Positions 1-9,448 of a stretch of 64,000 nt of DNA are shown here, one piece after another (within the stretch, counting starts at the first letter, position 1; the number at the start of each line of letters is the position of its first letter). The translations under genes were made by a program, and so were the position numbers. The stretch lies in NCBI RefSeq assembly GCF_003057885.1, contig NZ_QAGK01000004.1, forward strand, positions 124,001-188,000, given 5' to 3'. The notes below the pieces were generated by a model. That model did no database searches, was not told the origin of the DNA, and worked only from the letters and a program-made list of their open reading frames with translations. Origin of the DNA: Oceaniglobus ichthyenteri. Lineage in GTDB: Bacteria; Pseudomonadota; Alphaproteobacteria; Rhodobacterales; Rhodobacteraceae.

Positions 1-405
1 ATGGTTGCGGTGTCCTTGTCGACGGCGTTGGCGTCGCGCCTGGTTGATCGCTCGTTTTTCCTGACCCAGCTTGAGCGGCGAAATATTGCCGTATCGCGCG
101 GGCCGCAGGCCTATCTTTTGGGGATGTTCCGGGTTGCCAATGTAATGCGCAGGCCCGAAGATGCGGGTGCCGCGCCCGATGACGCGATTTGGGCCGCCAT
201 CGAAGCAGGCCATATGGTGGAGGCGAATGCGACGTTGAAAACCGCACTGCCGTTGTTTGATAAAACCTCACGTCCTTTCCTGCCGGTGGTGCGAACGGGT
301 GCCGCCGGGGAAGCGCCCGAGATTTTGGGAGCCCTTTTTCATGTCGATGCCTTGCGTGCCTATAACCGGGCCCTGGCCGCAACAGCGGCCGAGGAGCATT
401 CGTAA
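1..405 (+). CDS. ClC-type chloride channel, C-terminal fragment
   Basis: This is the last 134 codons of a protein that begins upstream of the window, so the ATG at base 1 is only the first in-frame codon. The segment SRLVDRSFFLTQLERRN (residues 12-28) and the following soluble region resemble the cytoplasmic CBS-type tail of ClC chloride channels/antiporters in Rhodobacterales. ClC proteins move chloride, often in exchange for protons, across the inner membrane. No membrane helix is left in the visible part, so the call rests on family memory of this tail. It could be another CBS-containing membrane protein. Confidence 0.55.
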   Translation: MVAVSLSTALASRLVDRSFFLTQLERRNIAVSRGPQAYLLGMFRVANVMRRPEDAGAAPDDAIWAAIEAGHMVEANATLKTALPLFDKTSRPFLPVVRTGAAGEAPEILGALFHVDALRAYNRALAATAAEEHS

Positions 406-420
406 AACCAATCTTGATCT

Positions 421-435
421 GTTCATGATGCGTTC
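421..435 (+). promoter_or_regulatory. candidate LexA (SOS) box upstream of dnaG
   Basis: The bases read GTTC-ATGATGC-GTTC, an exact match to the alphaproteobacterial SOS box GTTC-N7-GTTC. It lies 127 bases before the dnaG start in the gene-free interval. With equal base frequencies an exact match is expected about twice by chance in 64 kb counting both strands, so location is the main support. The E. coli rpsU-dnaG-rpoD operon also carries a LexA site. Confidence 0.4.
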
Positions 436-561
436 TGAATCTTTACAAATTCTTACCACCAACCAAGAAATCCATCCCCCAGCACAATCAGCCGCGATGG
501 AGGGGGGCCGATTGGGATTACAAGACTCGACAGTCGTCTGGTTTCGGCCAATATCAGAGGC

Positions 562-2490
562 ATGAGCTTACCTCCTGGATTCCTTGATGAACTGCGAACG
601 CGTGTTTCCCTGTCCCAGGTGGTCGGGCGCAAAGTCGTGTGGGATCAGCGCAAATCAAACCAAGGCAAAGGCGATATGTGGGCGCCGTGCCCGTTCCACC
701 ACGAAAAAAGCCCTTCTTTTCATGTGGATGACCGCAAGGGGTTTTACTATTGCTTTGGTTGCCACGCCAAGGGCGACGCGATTTCCTTTGTAAAAGACAC
801 CGAAAATGTCAGCTTTATGGAAGCTGTCGAAATTCTGGCCGGTGAGGCCGGAATGCCCATGCCGGCGCGTGATCCGCAGGCGCGCGAAAAGGCCGACAAG
901 CGGGTGCAATTGGTGGAGGTCATGGAGAAGGCGGTACAGTTTTACCGGCTTCAGATGAAAACCGCGCAGGCAAACGAGGCGCGCGATTATCTTGCGCGAC
1001 GGGGATTGGATGAGGCGGCGCAGGATCGCTGGCAAATCGGTTTTGCCCCCAAAGGCTGGCAAAACCTGTGGGATGCCCTGATCGCCAAGGGGATCGAACC
1101 TGAAATGATACTTGAGGTCGGTCTTGCGAAGCCCTCGAAGAATGGCAAAAAGCCATATGACACCTTTCGCAACCGGATCATGTTTCCGATCCGCGATGCG
1201 CAAGGGCGCGCCATTGCATTCGGTGGTCGTGCGATGGACCCCGACGATAACGCCAAATACCTGAATTCGCCGGAAACGCCGTTGTTTGACAAAGGTCGCA
1301 GCCTGTTCAATTTCGCCCCGGCCCGCGAGGCGGCTGGCAAGGGGCATCCGTTGATCGTGGCCGAGGGGTACATGGACGTGATCGCGTTATCCGAGGCGGG
1401 GTTTGGCGCGGCGGTGGCACCCTTGGGCACGGCGGTAACTGAAGACCAGTTGCGCCTGATGTGGCGGATCGCCGACGAGCCGATCATCGCATTGGACGGT
1501 GACACCGCCGGCCTGCGTGCGGCAATGCGCGTGATCGATGTGGCCTTGCCGGTGCTGGAGGCCGGAAAGGGGTTGAGATTTTGTTTGATGCCACAGGGGT
1601 TGGACCCTGATGATGTTCTGAAAAATCAAGGCGTTGGCGCAATGAAATCCCTGTTGGGGACCGCGCAGCCCATGGTTGAATTGCTGTGGCAACGCGAAAC
1701 CGAAGGCGGCGTTTTCGACAGCCCCGAACGGCGTGCCAAATTGGATAAAAGCCTGCGCGCGGCCATTGCCAAAATCACCGATCCGCATATTCGCAGCCAT
1801 TATGGCGCCGCGATCAAGGAAAAACGCTGGGCGCTGTTCAATCCGCGCAAACCGGGCCGTAAATGGCAGCCAAAGAACGCGCCGTTGGCGGCGGCATCAA
1901 CCACTCGGGCGTCGCAATTGGCCCAGGGCGATTCGACCATGGATGAAATCCTGCGTGAGGCGGTGATTTTGGCGATCTTGTTGACACATCCCAATGTTAT
2001 TCCCCAGTTTGAAGATGCGTTGGAGCGTTTTGAATTTATCGATCAGGATCATGGCCGGATCGCTGATGCGGTGTTGCGGCACATGGAAACCGACAGGTTG
2101 TATGATCGTGTGGCCGACTCTGTTGGCACTGCGCCACTTGAAAAACTGTTCAAGCCACGCCATGTGAGCCTGTGTCCGGCCATCCGATGTCCGGGCGATG
2201 ATGAAATTGCTGCACTCTGTATCGCAGAAGAGTTGAGCAAGTTGCACGCCAGGCGCGGCGCGCGCCGCGAAATCGAAGATGCGGTACGGGATGCCGAATC
2301 AGTTGGGGATGAGGGAACAACCTGGCGCCTGAGTCAGGCGGCCGAGGCGCGAAATCGGGCCGAACGGGCGCAAAACGAGGACAAGACAGAGTTTGAAGTG
2401 GGGTCAAATGGTGCCCGAATCAGCCGAAATGAGCGATTGAAGCTTGATTCGCTGTTGGCACAGATCAACAAAGACAACACAACGGGGTAA
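562..2490 (+). CDS. dnaG: DNA primase
   Basis: The product makes RNA primers for Okazaki fragments and works with the replicative helicase. It is 642 residues long, normal for alphaproteobacterial DnaG. The N-terminal CHC2 zinc finger has C43, H46, C64 and C67. The catalytic core follows, with a TOPRIM domain (about residues 262-320) showing VAEGYMD and the metal-binding ALDGDTAG. The C-terminal third is the more variable helicase-binding region. AGAGG sits just before the ATG. rpoD follows 119 bases downstream on the same strand, the classical dnaG-rpoD arrangement without rpsU. Confidence 0.97.
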   Translation: MSLPPGFLDELRTRVSLSQVVGRKVVWDQRKSNQGKGDMWAPCPFHHEKSPSFHVDDRKGFYYCFGCHAKGDAISFVKDTENVSFMEAVEILAGEAGMPMPARDPQAREKADKRVQLVEVMEKAVQFYRLQMKTAQANEARDYLARRGLDEAAQDRWQIGFAPKGWQNLWDALIAKGIEPEMILEVGLAKPSKNGKKPYDTFRNRIMFPIRDAQGRAIAFGGRAMDPDDNAKYLNSPETPLFDKGRSLFNFAPAREAAGKGHPLIVAEGYMDVIALSEAGFGAAVAPLGTAVTEDQLRLMWRIADEPIIALDGDTAGLRAAMRVIDVALPVLEAGKGLRFCLMPQGLDPDDVLKNQGVGAMKSLLGTAQPMVELLWQRETEGGVFDSPERRAKLDKSLRAAIAKITDPHIRSHYGAAIKEKRWALFNPRKPGRKWQPKNAPLAAASTTRASQLAQGDSTMDEILREAVILAILLTHPNVIPQFEDALERFEFIDQDHGRIADAVLRHMETDRLYDRVADSVGTAPLEKLFKPRHVSLCPAIRCPGDDEIAALCIAEELSKLHARRGARREIEDAVRDAESVGDEGTTWRLSQAAEARNRAERAQNEDKTEFEVGSNGARISRNERLKLDSLLAQINKDNTTG

Positions 2491-2540
2491 CGCCGTGACT
2501 CTCGGTGAGAAAACGGTAAATAAATAACGCTAAGTTAGTT

Positions 2541-2557
2541 GCGAATCGACGATTCGC
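2541..2557. repeat. 17-base inverted repeat in the dnaG-rpoD gap
   Basis: GCGAATCG-A-CGATTCGC is a perfect 8-base inverted repeat with a one-base centre, 53 bases before the rpoD start. A further GCGAATCGC occurs at 2579-2587. There is no T run, so it is not a normal terminator. It could be an operator or an mRNA hairpin in the rpoD leader. Confidence 0.4.
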
Positions 2558-2609
2558 ACTAGATGATTCGGGTGAGACGCGAATCGCTTCGCTGTGGAAG
2601 GAGTGCCGC

Positions 2610-4607
2610 ATGGCCGCCAAAGACACCGACGACCGGAACAAGCAGGATGATCAGGACAGCGAAGGTATGCTGGACATGAGCCAGGCCGCCGTCAAGAAGA
2701 TGATCGCCGAGGCCCGCGAGAAGGGCTACATCACATACGATCAGCTTAATCAGGTCTTGCCACCCGAACAGGTTTCGTCCGAACAGATCGAAGACGTGAT
2801 GTCGATGCTGTCGGAAATGGGCATCAATATCATCGAGGATGAAGAGGCCGAAGAAGAAGAGGCCAAAGGCTCGACCGAACTTGCCACGACCAAGGGCGCG
2901 CGCGATATCGTTCTGGCCGGGTCCGAAACGGAAAAGCTGGACCGTACCGACGACCCGGTGCGCATGTATTTGCGCGAAATGGGCTCGGTCGAACTGCTGA
3001 GCCGCGAAGGCGAAATCGCCATCGCCAAGCGGATCGAGGCCGGGCGCAACACGATGATCCTGGGCCTGTGCGAAAGCCCGCTGACCTTTCAGGCGATCAC
3101 GATCTGGCGCGACGAATTGTTGAACGAAGACATCTTGTTGCGCGATGTGATCGATCTGGAAACCACCTTCGGCAATTCGATGGACGAAGACGGCGGTGTC
3201 GAACCGGTTGTGCCGGGATTGAACGTTGCCAATGTCGCGACGCCGACAAAGGACGATGAGAGTAAGCCCGAGTTGGATGCCGACGGGAATCCGATTTCAA
3301 AAACCGATGACGATGATGATGATGATGAGCAGGCCAATATGTCATTGGCCGCCATGGAAGCGGCGCTGAAACCTCGTGTTCTTGAAATGCTTGAGGTTAT
3401 CGCGCTTGACTATGCCAAGCTGTCGGAGATGCAGGATTTGCGGATGTCCGCAACCCTGAACGAAGACAACAGCTTTACCAAGGGCGCCGAAGAAGAATAT
3501 CAGAAATTGCGCAGTGAAATCGTGTTGTTGGTGAATGAGCTTCATCTTCACAACAACCGGATTGAGGCCCTGATTGATCAGCTTTACGGCATTAACCGCA
3601 AGATCATGTCGATCGATTCAAGCCTTGTGAAACTGGCCGATCAGGCACGCATCAACCGCCGTGAATTCATCGAGGCCTATCGCGGCTACGAACTTGACCC
3701 CGCCTGGATGGAGCGGATGGCCGAAAAATCCGGCCGCGGTTGGCAGGCGTTCATCGAACGATCCACCCCCAAGGTTGAGGAATTGCGCGGAGAAATGGCC
3801 CAGGTCGGGCAATATGTCGGCGTTGATATCAGCGAATTCCGCCGGATCGTGCAACAGGTTCAAAAAGGCGAAAAAGAAGCCCGCCAAGCCAAGAAGGAAA
3901 TGGTCGAAGCCAATTTGCGTCTGGTGATTTCGATCGCGAAAAAATACACCAACCGCGGTTTGCAATTCCTTGATCTTATTCAGGAAGGCAACATCGGCCT
4001 GATGAAGGCGGTCGACAAATTTGAATATCGCCGCGGCTATAAATTCAGCACTTATGCCACGTGGTGGATCCGTCAGGCGATCACCCGTTCGATTGCCGAT
4101 CAGGCGCGCACGATCCGCATTCCGGTGCATATGATCGAAACGATCAACAAACTGGTGCGCACCGGTCGCCAGATGCTGCACGAAATTGGCCGCGAACCCA
4201 CGCCCGAGGAATTGGCAGAAAAGCTGCAGATGCCTTTGGAAAAAGTGCGCAAGGTGATGAAAATCGCCAAAGAGCCTATTTCACTTGAAACGCCGATTGG
4301 TGATGAAGAAGACAGCCAACTTGGCGATTTCATTGAGGATAAGAACGCGATCCTGCCTTTGGACAGCGCGATTCAGGAAAACCTGAAAGAAACGACAACC
4401 CGCGTTCTGGCCAGCCTGACACCCCGCGAAGAGCGGGTTTTGCGCATGCGTTTTGGCATTGGAATGAACACCGACCACACGTTGGAGGAGGTGGGGCAGC
4501 AGTTCAGCGTGACGCGCGAACGTATTCGCCAGATCGAGGCCAAGGCCCTGCGCAAGCTGAAGCATCCGTCGCGCAGCCGCAAGTTGCGCTCGTTCCTCGA
4601 TCAATAG
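2610..4607 (+). CDS. rpoD: RNA polymerase primary sigma factor (sigma-70)
   Basis: This is the housekeeping sigma factor that directs RNA polymerase to most promoters. The 665 residues show region 1.1, region 1.2 ([11 protein letters not shown]), a long non-conserved region with an acidic run of seven Asp near residue 233, and region 2 with [15 protein letters not shown] and [12 protein letters not shown]. Region 3 follows, then the region 4.2 helix-turn-helix ([18 protein letters not shown]). GGAAGGAG is well placed before ATG. The Asp run is encoded by near-perfect GAT repeats. The gene may be co-transcribed with dnaG or driven from its own gap promoter. Confidence 0.98.
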   Translation: MAAKDTDDRNKQDDQDSEGMLDMSQAAVKKMIAEAREKGYITYDQLNQVLPPEQVSSEQIEDVMSMLSEMGINIIEDEEAEEEEAKGSTELATTKGARDIVLAGSETEKLDRTDDPVRMYLREMGSVELLSREGEIAIAKRIEAGRNTMILGLCESPLTFQAITIWRDELLNEDILLRDVIDLETTFGNSMDEDGGVEPVVPGLNVANVATPTKDDESKPELDADGNPISKTDDDDDDDEQANMSLAAMEAALKPRVLEMLEVIALDYAKLSEMQDLRMSATLNEDNSFTKGAEEEYQKLRSEIVLLVNELHLHNNRIEALIDQLYGINRKIMSIDSSLVKLADQARINRREFIEAYRGYELDPAWMERMAEKSGRGWQAFIERSTPKVEELRGEMAQVGQYVGVDISEFRRIVQQVQKGEKEARQAKKEMVEANLRLVISIAKKYTNRGLQFLDLIQEGNIGLMKAVDKFEYRRGYKFSTYATWWIRQAITRSIADQARTIRIPVHMIETINKLVRTGRQMLHEIGREPTPEELAEKLQMPLEKVRKVMKIAKEPISLETPIGDEEDSQLGDFIEDKNAILPLDSAIQENLKETTTRVLASLTPREERVLRMRFGIGMNTDHTLEEVGQQFSVTRERIRQIEAKALRKLKHPSRSRKLRSFLDQ

Positions 4608-4616
4608 GGGGCGGAT

Positions 4617-4892
4617 ATGTCACTTTGGTCACGATTGTTTGGCGGTGGCGGCGGTGCGCCCGCCGCGCCACAGGGTGAAACCCACGCGGGTTTCACCATT
4701 TACCCCGAGCCTGTCAATGACGGTGGGCGCTGGCGGATCGGCGCGCGGATCGAAAAACAGATTGACGGGACGTTGCAGTCTCACAAAATGATCCGCGCAG
4801 ATACATTGGACAGTGCAGAAGCGGCCACCGAAGCCTCGCTGAAAAAAGCAAAGATGTTTGTTGATCAGCAGGGTGACGATATTTTTCGCTGA
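4617..4892 (+). CDS. HlyU-family small protein
   Basis: This 91-residue protein starts nine bases after rpoD. A glycine/alanine-rich N terminus is followed by the pattern FTIYPEPVNDGGRWRIGARI and then SHKMIRADTLDSAE, characteristic of the short HlyU family. The family name comes from a Vibrio haemolysin activator, but the short alphaproteobacterial members have no established role. Position suggests read-through from rpoD. There is no signal peptide or membrane helix. Confidence 0.7.
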   Translation: MSLWSRLFGGGGGAPAAPQGETHAGFTIYPEPVNDGGRWRIGARIEKQIDGTLQSHKMIRADTLDSAEAATEASLKKAKMFVDQQGDDIFR

Positions 4893-4966
4893 TCACAATT
4901 ACGCCACGGCGGTTGATCGTCGCCGTCAGGCTCACCACTTTCGTGGTATGAATTGAAGGAGCCGAC

Positions 4967-5353
4967 ATGCGTATTCTGTCTTTTGCTTTGCCTTTTGCGG
5001 TTGCGGTGGGCCTGACCGCGGCACCTGCCTCGGCTTATCTGGCCAGTAATGGCTTGGTCGTTCAGCCACAGGGCGATGGATTTTATGTTCCCTATCGTGG
5101 CAAATCCGGTGCGCGGGCGTTCTGGTGCGCGGCGGGTGAATATGCCCAAAAACAGCTTGGCCTGTCGCCCTCTGTCACGATTTTTCGCACATCTGAGCCA
5201 CCGCGCCGATCGGGTGAAGGAATCGCGTTTTCCCTATCGCCGGGTCAAGCGGCCAGCAAAACCGGCTTGGCCACATTTGGCACGCGAGGGGGCGGCATTT
5301 CGATCAATCATGCCCGGTCGCTTTGTGACGAGTCCCCGTTTCTTTTCAGGTAA
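4967..5353 (+). CDS. secreted hypothetical protein
   Basis: I do not recognise a family. The 128-residue product has a clear Sec signal peptide (hydrophobic residues 5-20, ASA-Y cleavage near residue 23) and only two cysteines in the mature part (FWCAAGEYA and SLCDESPF), which could form one disulfide. The mature protein is basic with no membrane helix, so a periplasmic location is likely. AAGGAG lies close before ATG. It ends two bases before the YjbQ-family gene, suggesting co-transcription. Confidence 0.6.
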   Translation: MRILSFALPFAVAVGLTAAPASAYLASNGLVVQPQGDGFYVPYRGKSGARAFWCAAGEYAQKQLGLSPSVTIFRTSEPPRRSGEGIAFSLSPGQAASKTGLATFGTRGGGISINHARSLCDESPFLFR

Positions 5354-5355
5354 CC

Positions 5356-5763
5356 ATGCGCCACACGATCTTTGACATCCAAACGTCCGGGCAGGGGTTG
5401 GTTGAATTTACGCCTCTGGTCGCTGATTGGGTTTTGGGTGACGGCCTGCTGACGCTGTTTGTGCGCCACACGTCCTGTTCGCTGTTGATTCAGGAAAACG
5501 CAGATCCCGAAGTTCAGATCGATTTGCAGGCGTTTTTTTCCCGGCTTGTTCCGCCGACGACAGATCCAGCCATGCGGTATCTGACCCATACTTATGAGGG
5601 GCCCGATGATATGCCCGGCCACATCAAGGCCGCGCTTTTGCCGGTCAGCCTTGGTATTCCGGTGATCGGCGGGCGCATGGCTTTGGGCCGTTGGCAGGGG
5701 TTGTATTTGTTTGAACATCGCGATGCGCCGCATCTGCGCCAGGTGGTGGCGATGCAAAACTGA
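5356..5763 (+). CDS. YjbQ/UPF0047 family protein
   Basis: This 135-residue protein matches the YjbQ family at full length. It shows the [15 protein letters not shown] segment, [19 protein letters not shown] and the C-terminal signature [13 protein letters not shown]. YjbQ proteins have a weak thiamine-phosphate synthase activity in some bacteria, but the physiological role is unsettled. The conserved histidines and glutamate are present. It follows the secreted protein at two bases and ends just before an intrinsic terminator. Confidence 0.85.
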   Translation: MRHTIFDIQTSGQGLVEFTPLVADWVLGDGLLTLFVRHTSCSLLIQENADPEVQIDLQAFFSRLVPPTTDPAMRYLTHTYEGPDDMPGHIKAALLPVSLGIPVIGGRMALGRWQGLYLFEHRDAPHLRQVVAMQN

Positions 5764-5773
5764 ATCTCCTGCG

Positions 5774-5799
5774 CAACACCTATATCTGGTGTTGTTTTT
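5774..5799 (+). terminator. rho-independent terminator after the YjbQ-family gene
   Basis: CAACACC-tatatct-GGTGTTG forms a perfect 7-bp stem with a 7-base loop followed by TTTTT. It begins 10 bases after the YjbQ-family stop and precedes nrdR by 72 bases. The inner bases ACAC-N9-GTGT also resemble an NrdR box (ACAC-N8-GTGT) but are one base too long. Confidence 0.75.
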
Positions 5800-5870
5800 C
5801 TTCCCTACCCAAGGTTTCGCGGCTGGCCTATAAGGGCAGTGGATCAAGTGCAGTAGGGGGCCAGGACAAC

Positions 5871-6338
5871 ATGCGTTGCCCGTTTTGCGGAAATATCGAC
5901 ACGCAGGTGAAGGATTCGCGCCCTGCCGAAGATCACGTTGCCATCCGTCGGCGGCGGTTTTGTCCGGCCTGTGGCGGCCGGTTCACCACCTATGAACGGG
6001 TACAGTTGCGCGATCTGGTGGTGATCAAAACCAACGGACGGCGCGAAGAATTCGACCGTGACAAATTGGAGCGGTCGATCCGTATCGCCTTGCAAAAACG
6101 CCCGGTCGAGCCTGAGCGTATGGATCAGATGATCAGTGGAATCGTGCGCCGGTTGGAATCTCTGGGCGACACCGATATCCCGTCCAAAGTGATTGGCGAA
6201 ATCGTGATGGAAAGCCTGGCGCGGATTGATACCGTGGCCTATGTGCGGTTTGCCAGCGTTTACAAAAACTTTCAGGCGGCGGATGATTTTGATAAATTCG
6301 TCAGCGAGCTGCGCCCAAATCTGCCCCCCGAAACGTGA
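5871..6338 (+). CDS. nrdR: transcriptional repressor NrdR
   Basis: NrdR represses ribonucleotide reductase genes in response to ATP/dATP. The 155-residue product has the N-terminal zinc ribbon (C3, C6 and the CPAC pair near residue 31) and the [18 protein letters not shown] segment that contacts DNA. The ATP-cone follows from about residue 49 ([20 protein letters not shown]). It heads the riboflavin genes and overlaps ribD by four bases (GTGA), so the two are translationally coupled. A TATAAG hexamer lies in the short leader. Confidence 0.96.
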   Translation: MRCPFCGNIDTQVKDSRPAEDHVAIRRRRFCPACGGRFTTYERVQLRDLVVIKTNGRREEFDRDKLERSIRIALQKRPVEPERMDQMISGIVRRLESLGDTDIPSKVIGEIVMESLARIDTVAYVRFASVYKNFQAADDFDKFVSELRPNLPPET

Positions 6339-7411
6339 ACGACACTGATTTGCGGCATATGGCTCACGCTCTGTCTCTTGGGCGGCGCGGGCTGGGGCAG
6401 ACATGGCCCAACCCTGCGGTCGGCTGTATCATCGTGAGGGAAGGTCGCGTTGTTGGCCGCGGATTTACTCAAAAGGGCGGGCGGCCCCACGCGGAAACTG
6501 TGGCGTTGGCACAGGCAGGCCATCGCGCACAGGGCGCGACCGCCTATGTCACGCTTGAACCTTGCGCCCATCACGGGCAGACGCCACCCTGCGCCGCCGG
6601 GTTGATACAGGCCGGAATCACCCGCGTCGTATGCGCATTGGGCGACCCCGATCCGCGGGTGGCAGGGGCCGGATTTGCCATGCTGCGCGCGGCCGGAGTT
6701 GAGGTAATAACCGATGTGATGCAGGATGTCGCCCTGCGGGATCAGGCGGGTTTCCTGAGCCGTATCAATAATTTACGCCCGATGTTGACGCTGAAACTCG
6801 CCAGTAGTTTTGATGGCCGCATTGCCACGTCACAGGGTGAGTCACGCTGGATCACCGGGCCATTGGCCCGGCGTGCGGTGCACGGAATGCGTCTGACCCA
6901 TGATGCGGTATTGATCGGCGCCGGGACAGCGCGGGCGGATGACCCGATGTTGGATGTCAGGGGGTTGGGCCAGGTGGCCCAGCCTGTGCGCGTCGTGATG
7001 TCAGAATCGCTTAACCTGCCGTTGGACGGGCGGCTGGCGCGCACCGCCAATCAGGTTCCGGTGTGGTTGATCCACGGTCCCAATGCCGATCCCGCGCCTT
7101 GGCAGGCAATCGGCGCGCGAACTTTTGCGTTGGCTGATTTCACACCCAAGGCCGCCATGCAGGCAATGGCCGAGGCGGAGCTGACTCGGGTATTTTGCGA
7201 GGGCGGCGGCAGTTTGGCGGCGTCATTGTTGCGCGCCGGGATGGTTGACCGGCTGATTGGTTTCACCGCAGGGCTGGCTCTGGGCGCCGAAGGGCGGCCA
7301 TCTGTGGGCGGTTTGGGTTTGAACCGTTTGCCAGAGGGGCCGCGATTTTTGCTGGAACGGGTGACGCCCGTGGGCGGCGATGTGTTGGCAGAATGGGCAT
7401 CAGCGCCATAG
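6335..7411 (+). CDS. ribD: riboflavin biosynthesis deaminase/reductase
   Basis: This bifunctional enzyme deaminates the pyrimidine intermediate from GTP and then reduces its ribose. The 358 residues comprise an N-terminal cytidine-deaminase-like domain with zinc ligands in PHAETVAL and [13 protein letters not shown], and a C-terminal reductase domain (from about residue 147, [16 protein letters not shown]). It starts with GTG inside the nrdR stop region. Its end overlaps the 3' end of the convergent kpsC gene by 12 bases. The next riboflavin gene, ribE, is 4.7 kb away, beyond the capsule genes. Confidence 0.95.
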   Translation: MNDTDLRHMAHALSLGRRGLGQTWPNPAVGCIIVREGRVVGRGFTQKGGRPHAETVALAQAGHRAQGATAYVTLEPCAHHGQTPPCAAGLIQAGITRVVCALGDPDPRVAGAGFAMLRAAGVEVITDVMQDVALRDQAGFLSRINNLRPMLTLKLASSFDGRIATSQGESRWITGPLARRAVHGMRLTHDAVLIGAGTARADDPMLDVRGLGQVAQPVRVVMSESLNLPLDGRLARTANQVPVWLIHGPNADPAPWQAIGARTFALADFTPKAAMQAMAEAELTRVFCEGGGSLAASLLRAGMVDRLIGFTAGLALGAEGRPSVGGLGLNRLPEGPRFLLERVTPVGGDVLAEWASAP

Positions 7412-9448
7412 GTGCGCGCGGCTGGCCAACACCCCCTGCAGTTTTGAAAGTAACCGGTTTGCGGGGCCGGGTCGTGGCACGGTGCCTGTCGCCAGCCGAT
7501 CGATCACCACATCAACCGGGCAGGGCATCTTGGTAACGGGATCGAAATATCGCGGATATCCGATCAATACGGCATGGGCCAATTGTTCAAGGCTGGGCCG
7601 GGCGGTGCGCCGTGCCGGAACATCGCCCAGATCATGGGTCAGGCCCCAGCCGGCGTAAAACGGCGCGCCCAGGGTGGTAACGCGCCGCCGCCTGAGCAGG
7701 GCCTCAAACCCCAAGAGTGAGGTCATGGTCCACACTTCTTGCACCTGTTCGATCAACACGATTGAATCCGCCCCGGTAATTACATGATCGGCGTGTTCTA
7801 ACGCCGTGGCCTGATCAACCTTTCCCGCCCTGAGGCCAGCCTCGACATCGGGATGGGGTTTATAAATTATAACCGCATCCGGATTATTGATGCGGGTTTG
7901 CATAAGCAGATCAAGGTTGGTGACGCAGTGGGTGCACCCCCGTTTGATCGAGGCATCGTTTTCAACCTGACCGGGCACCAGAATGCGGTGCCCTGATTTC
8001 AAGTCAGGCAGGGATTTGGCTCCAATGTTGTATTTAGACAATTTCAAGGTCGCTATATCGGCAATAATGCGCCGCGAATGTTCGATTTCTGATGGTGTCA
8101 ATCTGCAAGATTCTGCAATCATCTGCTCCAGCCTTGAGGGGCGGCTGGGGTCATAATAGATCCCCAGATTGTCTGCTACCAACGAAAGCGGCGGGATCAG
8201 CGTTGCGCCCAGACCGCGTGAGCGCAAGAATCCATCCTCCACCCGCAGGATTGCGCCATGGTGGGCTGTGTCTTCCTTGCCAGCCCAAACCAACAGGCCG
8301 CGCCCGGTATTTTTTGCCAAAGCGCTGGCGCGGTGCGGGTCATCTTCGAAGATCAGCGGTTTGTATCGGCCAAAAACCTGTTGCAGCGGTTTGCGCTTCC
8401 ATAACCGCATGCCGCTGGCCACATGTCCCCGGTGATCCTGGCGCCAGGCGCGTGTTTCGGCCTCAAGCACGTCAATCGCTGTTTCCAGTGTGCACAGCTC
8501 ATCACGAAATGGATTGTACCAGATGGGATACAGGATCATCGCGGCGGCAAACAGTTGCGCGCGGGTAAGTTTCCGCTCGCGGCGGGGGCAGGGGTTTTCA
8601 TCCTGGCTTAAACCCCAGCCACCATAAAACGGTTGTCCGAACACCCGCGGTTTATGGCCTGCCAAGATCGCCTCGAACCCCAGTTGCGAGGTCACGGTAT
8701 AAACCGCAATCGCACCTTCAAGCAGCGCCCAAGGCGATATCGCATCAGTATAAAGCCGTGTGCGCGAATCCTCGTGGCATGCGCTATAATGTCCTCTTCT
8801 GTGCCCTTGCTGAGTTTCCGGATGGGTTTTCAAAAGGATTTTCGCACCGGGATGTTCGATTTGTGCAAAGGCCAGCATTTCATCAAACAGCGTTTCAGAA
8901 CCCGCACCATGGGTTATCGATGCGTCGCCCCGTGTTTGATCAATAACTAAGACATACCCGGGGTCAGGCAGGGGTGTGGCGGGGTTAAACGCATTATATT
9001 TACTCAGATGCGCGCGGCGCAGCCGAGAGATAGCATCGCGCGCCCGGTTCAACAGTGCCGTGTCATCCAGCGGTGCAGTGGCCAAAAGGTGTTCAAGATC
9101 AGAGGGTTGCGCGCAATCAAAATGCGCGCCCCGTGTATCAAGATGCAGGCCCAAGGGCGGGCTACCGGCCCGACCCGGCAAGACCGAGCGTAAGAAGGCA
9201 TCTTCAACCGTCAAAATCTGTGACGCGGTGGCGCGGGCAACGGTTTCACCCCGGCCCGCAGTGGGGGATTTGCCCCAGACACCAACCCAATCCTGCGACC
9301 CCGGTTTGCCCAATCGCACATCCCATCCGGCCAGATCCAACATCCGGCGGATGCGCTTTTTTGTCAAAAAACCGCCATTATAAACAAAAAGCCGCCGCCG
9401 GGTTTCCCCGACGGCGGCGTTATCGTTCATGTAATTTGTGTCACTCAC
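7400..9448 (-). CDS. kpsC: capsular polysaccharide Kdo-transferase KpsC
   Basis: KpsC adds beta-Kdo linker residues to the lipid anchor of ABC-exported capsules at the cytoplasmic face. The 682-residue protein has two related halves. Each begins with a short strand-rich segment (FVYNGGFL / LLVWAGK), carries a VEDAFLRS / VEDGFLRS motif and later a YGGWGLS / YAGWGLT motif, as expected for the tandem KpsC architecture. The GTG at 9448 overlaps the export-protein stop; an ATG at 9430 is an alternative start. It is the last gene of a three-gene minus-strand unit. Confidence 0.88.
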   Translation of the reverse strand: MSDTNYMNDNAAVGETRRRLFVYNGGFLTKKRIRRMLDLAGWDVRLGKPGSQDWVGVWGKSPTAGRGETVARATASQILTVEDAFLRSVLPGRAGSPPLGLHLDTRGAHFDCAQPSDLEHLLATAPLDDTALLNRARDAISRLRRAHLSKYNAFNPATPLPDPGYVLVIDQTRGDASITHGAGSETLFDEMLAFAQIEHPGAKILLKTHPETQQGHRRGHYSACHEDSRTRLYTDAISPWALLEGAIAVYTVTSQLGFEAILAGHKPRVFGQPFYGGWGLSQDENPCPRRERKLTRAQLFAAAMILYPIWYNPFRDELCTLETAIDVLEAETRAWRQDHRGHVASGMRLWKRKPLQQVFGRYKPLIFEDDPHRASALAKNTGRGLLVWAGKEDTAHHGAILRVEDGFLRSRGLGATLIPPLSLVADNLGIYYDPSRPSRLEQMIAESCRLTPSEIEHSRRIIADIATLKLSKYNIGAKSLPDLKSGHRILVPGQVENDASIKRGCTHCVTNLDLLMQTRINNPDAVIIYKPHPDVEAGLRAGKVDQATALEHADHVITGADSIVLIEQVQEVWTMTSLLGFEALLRRRRVTTLGAPFYAGWGLTHDLGDVPARRTARPSLEQLAHAVLIGYPRYFDPVTKMPCPVDVVIDRLATGTVPRPGPANRLLSKLQGVLASRAHLWR

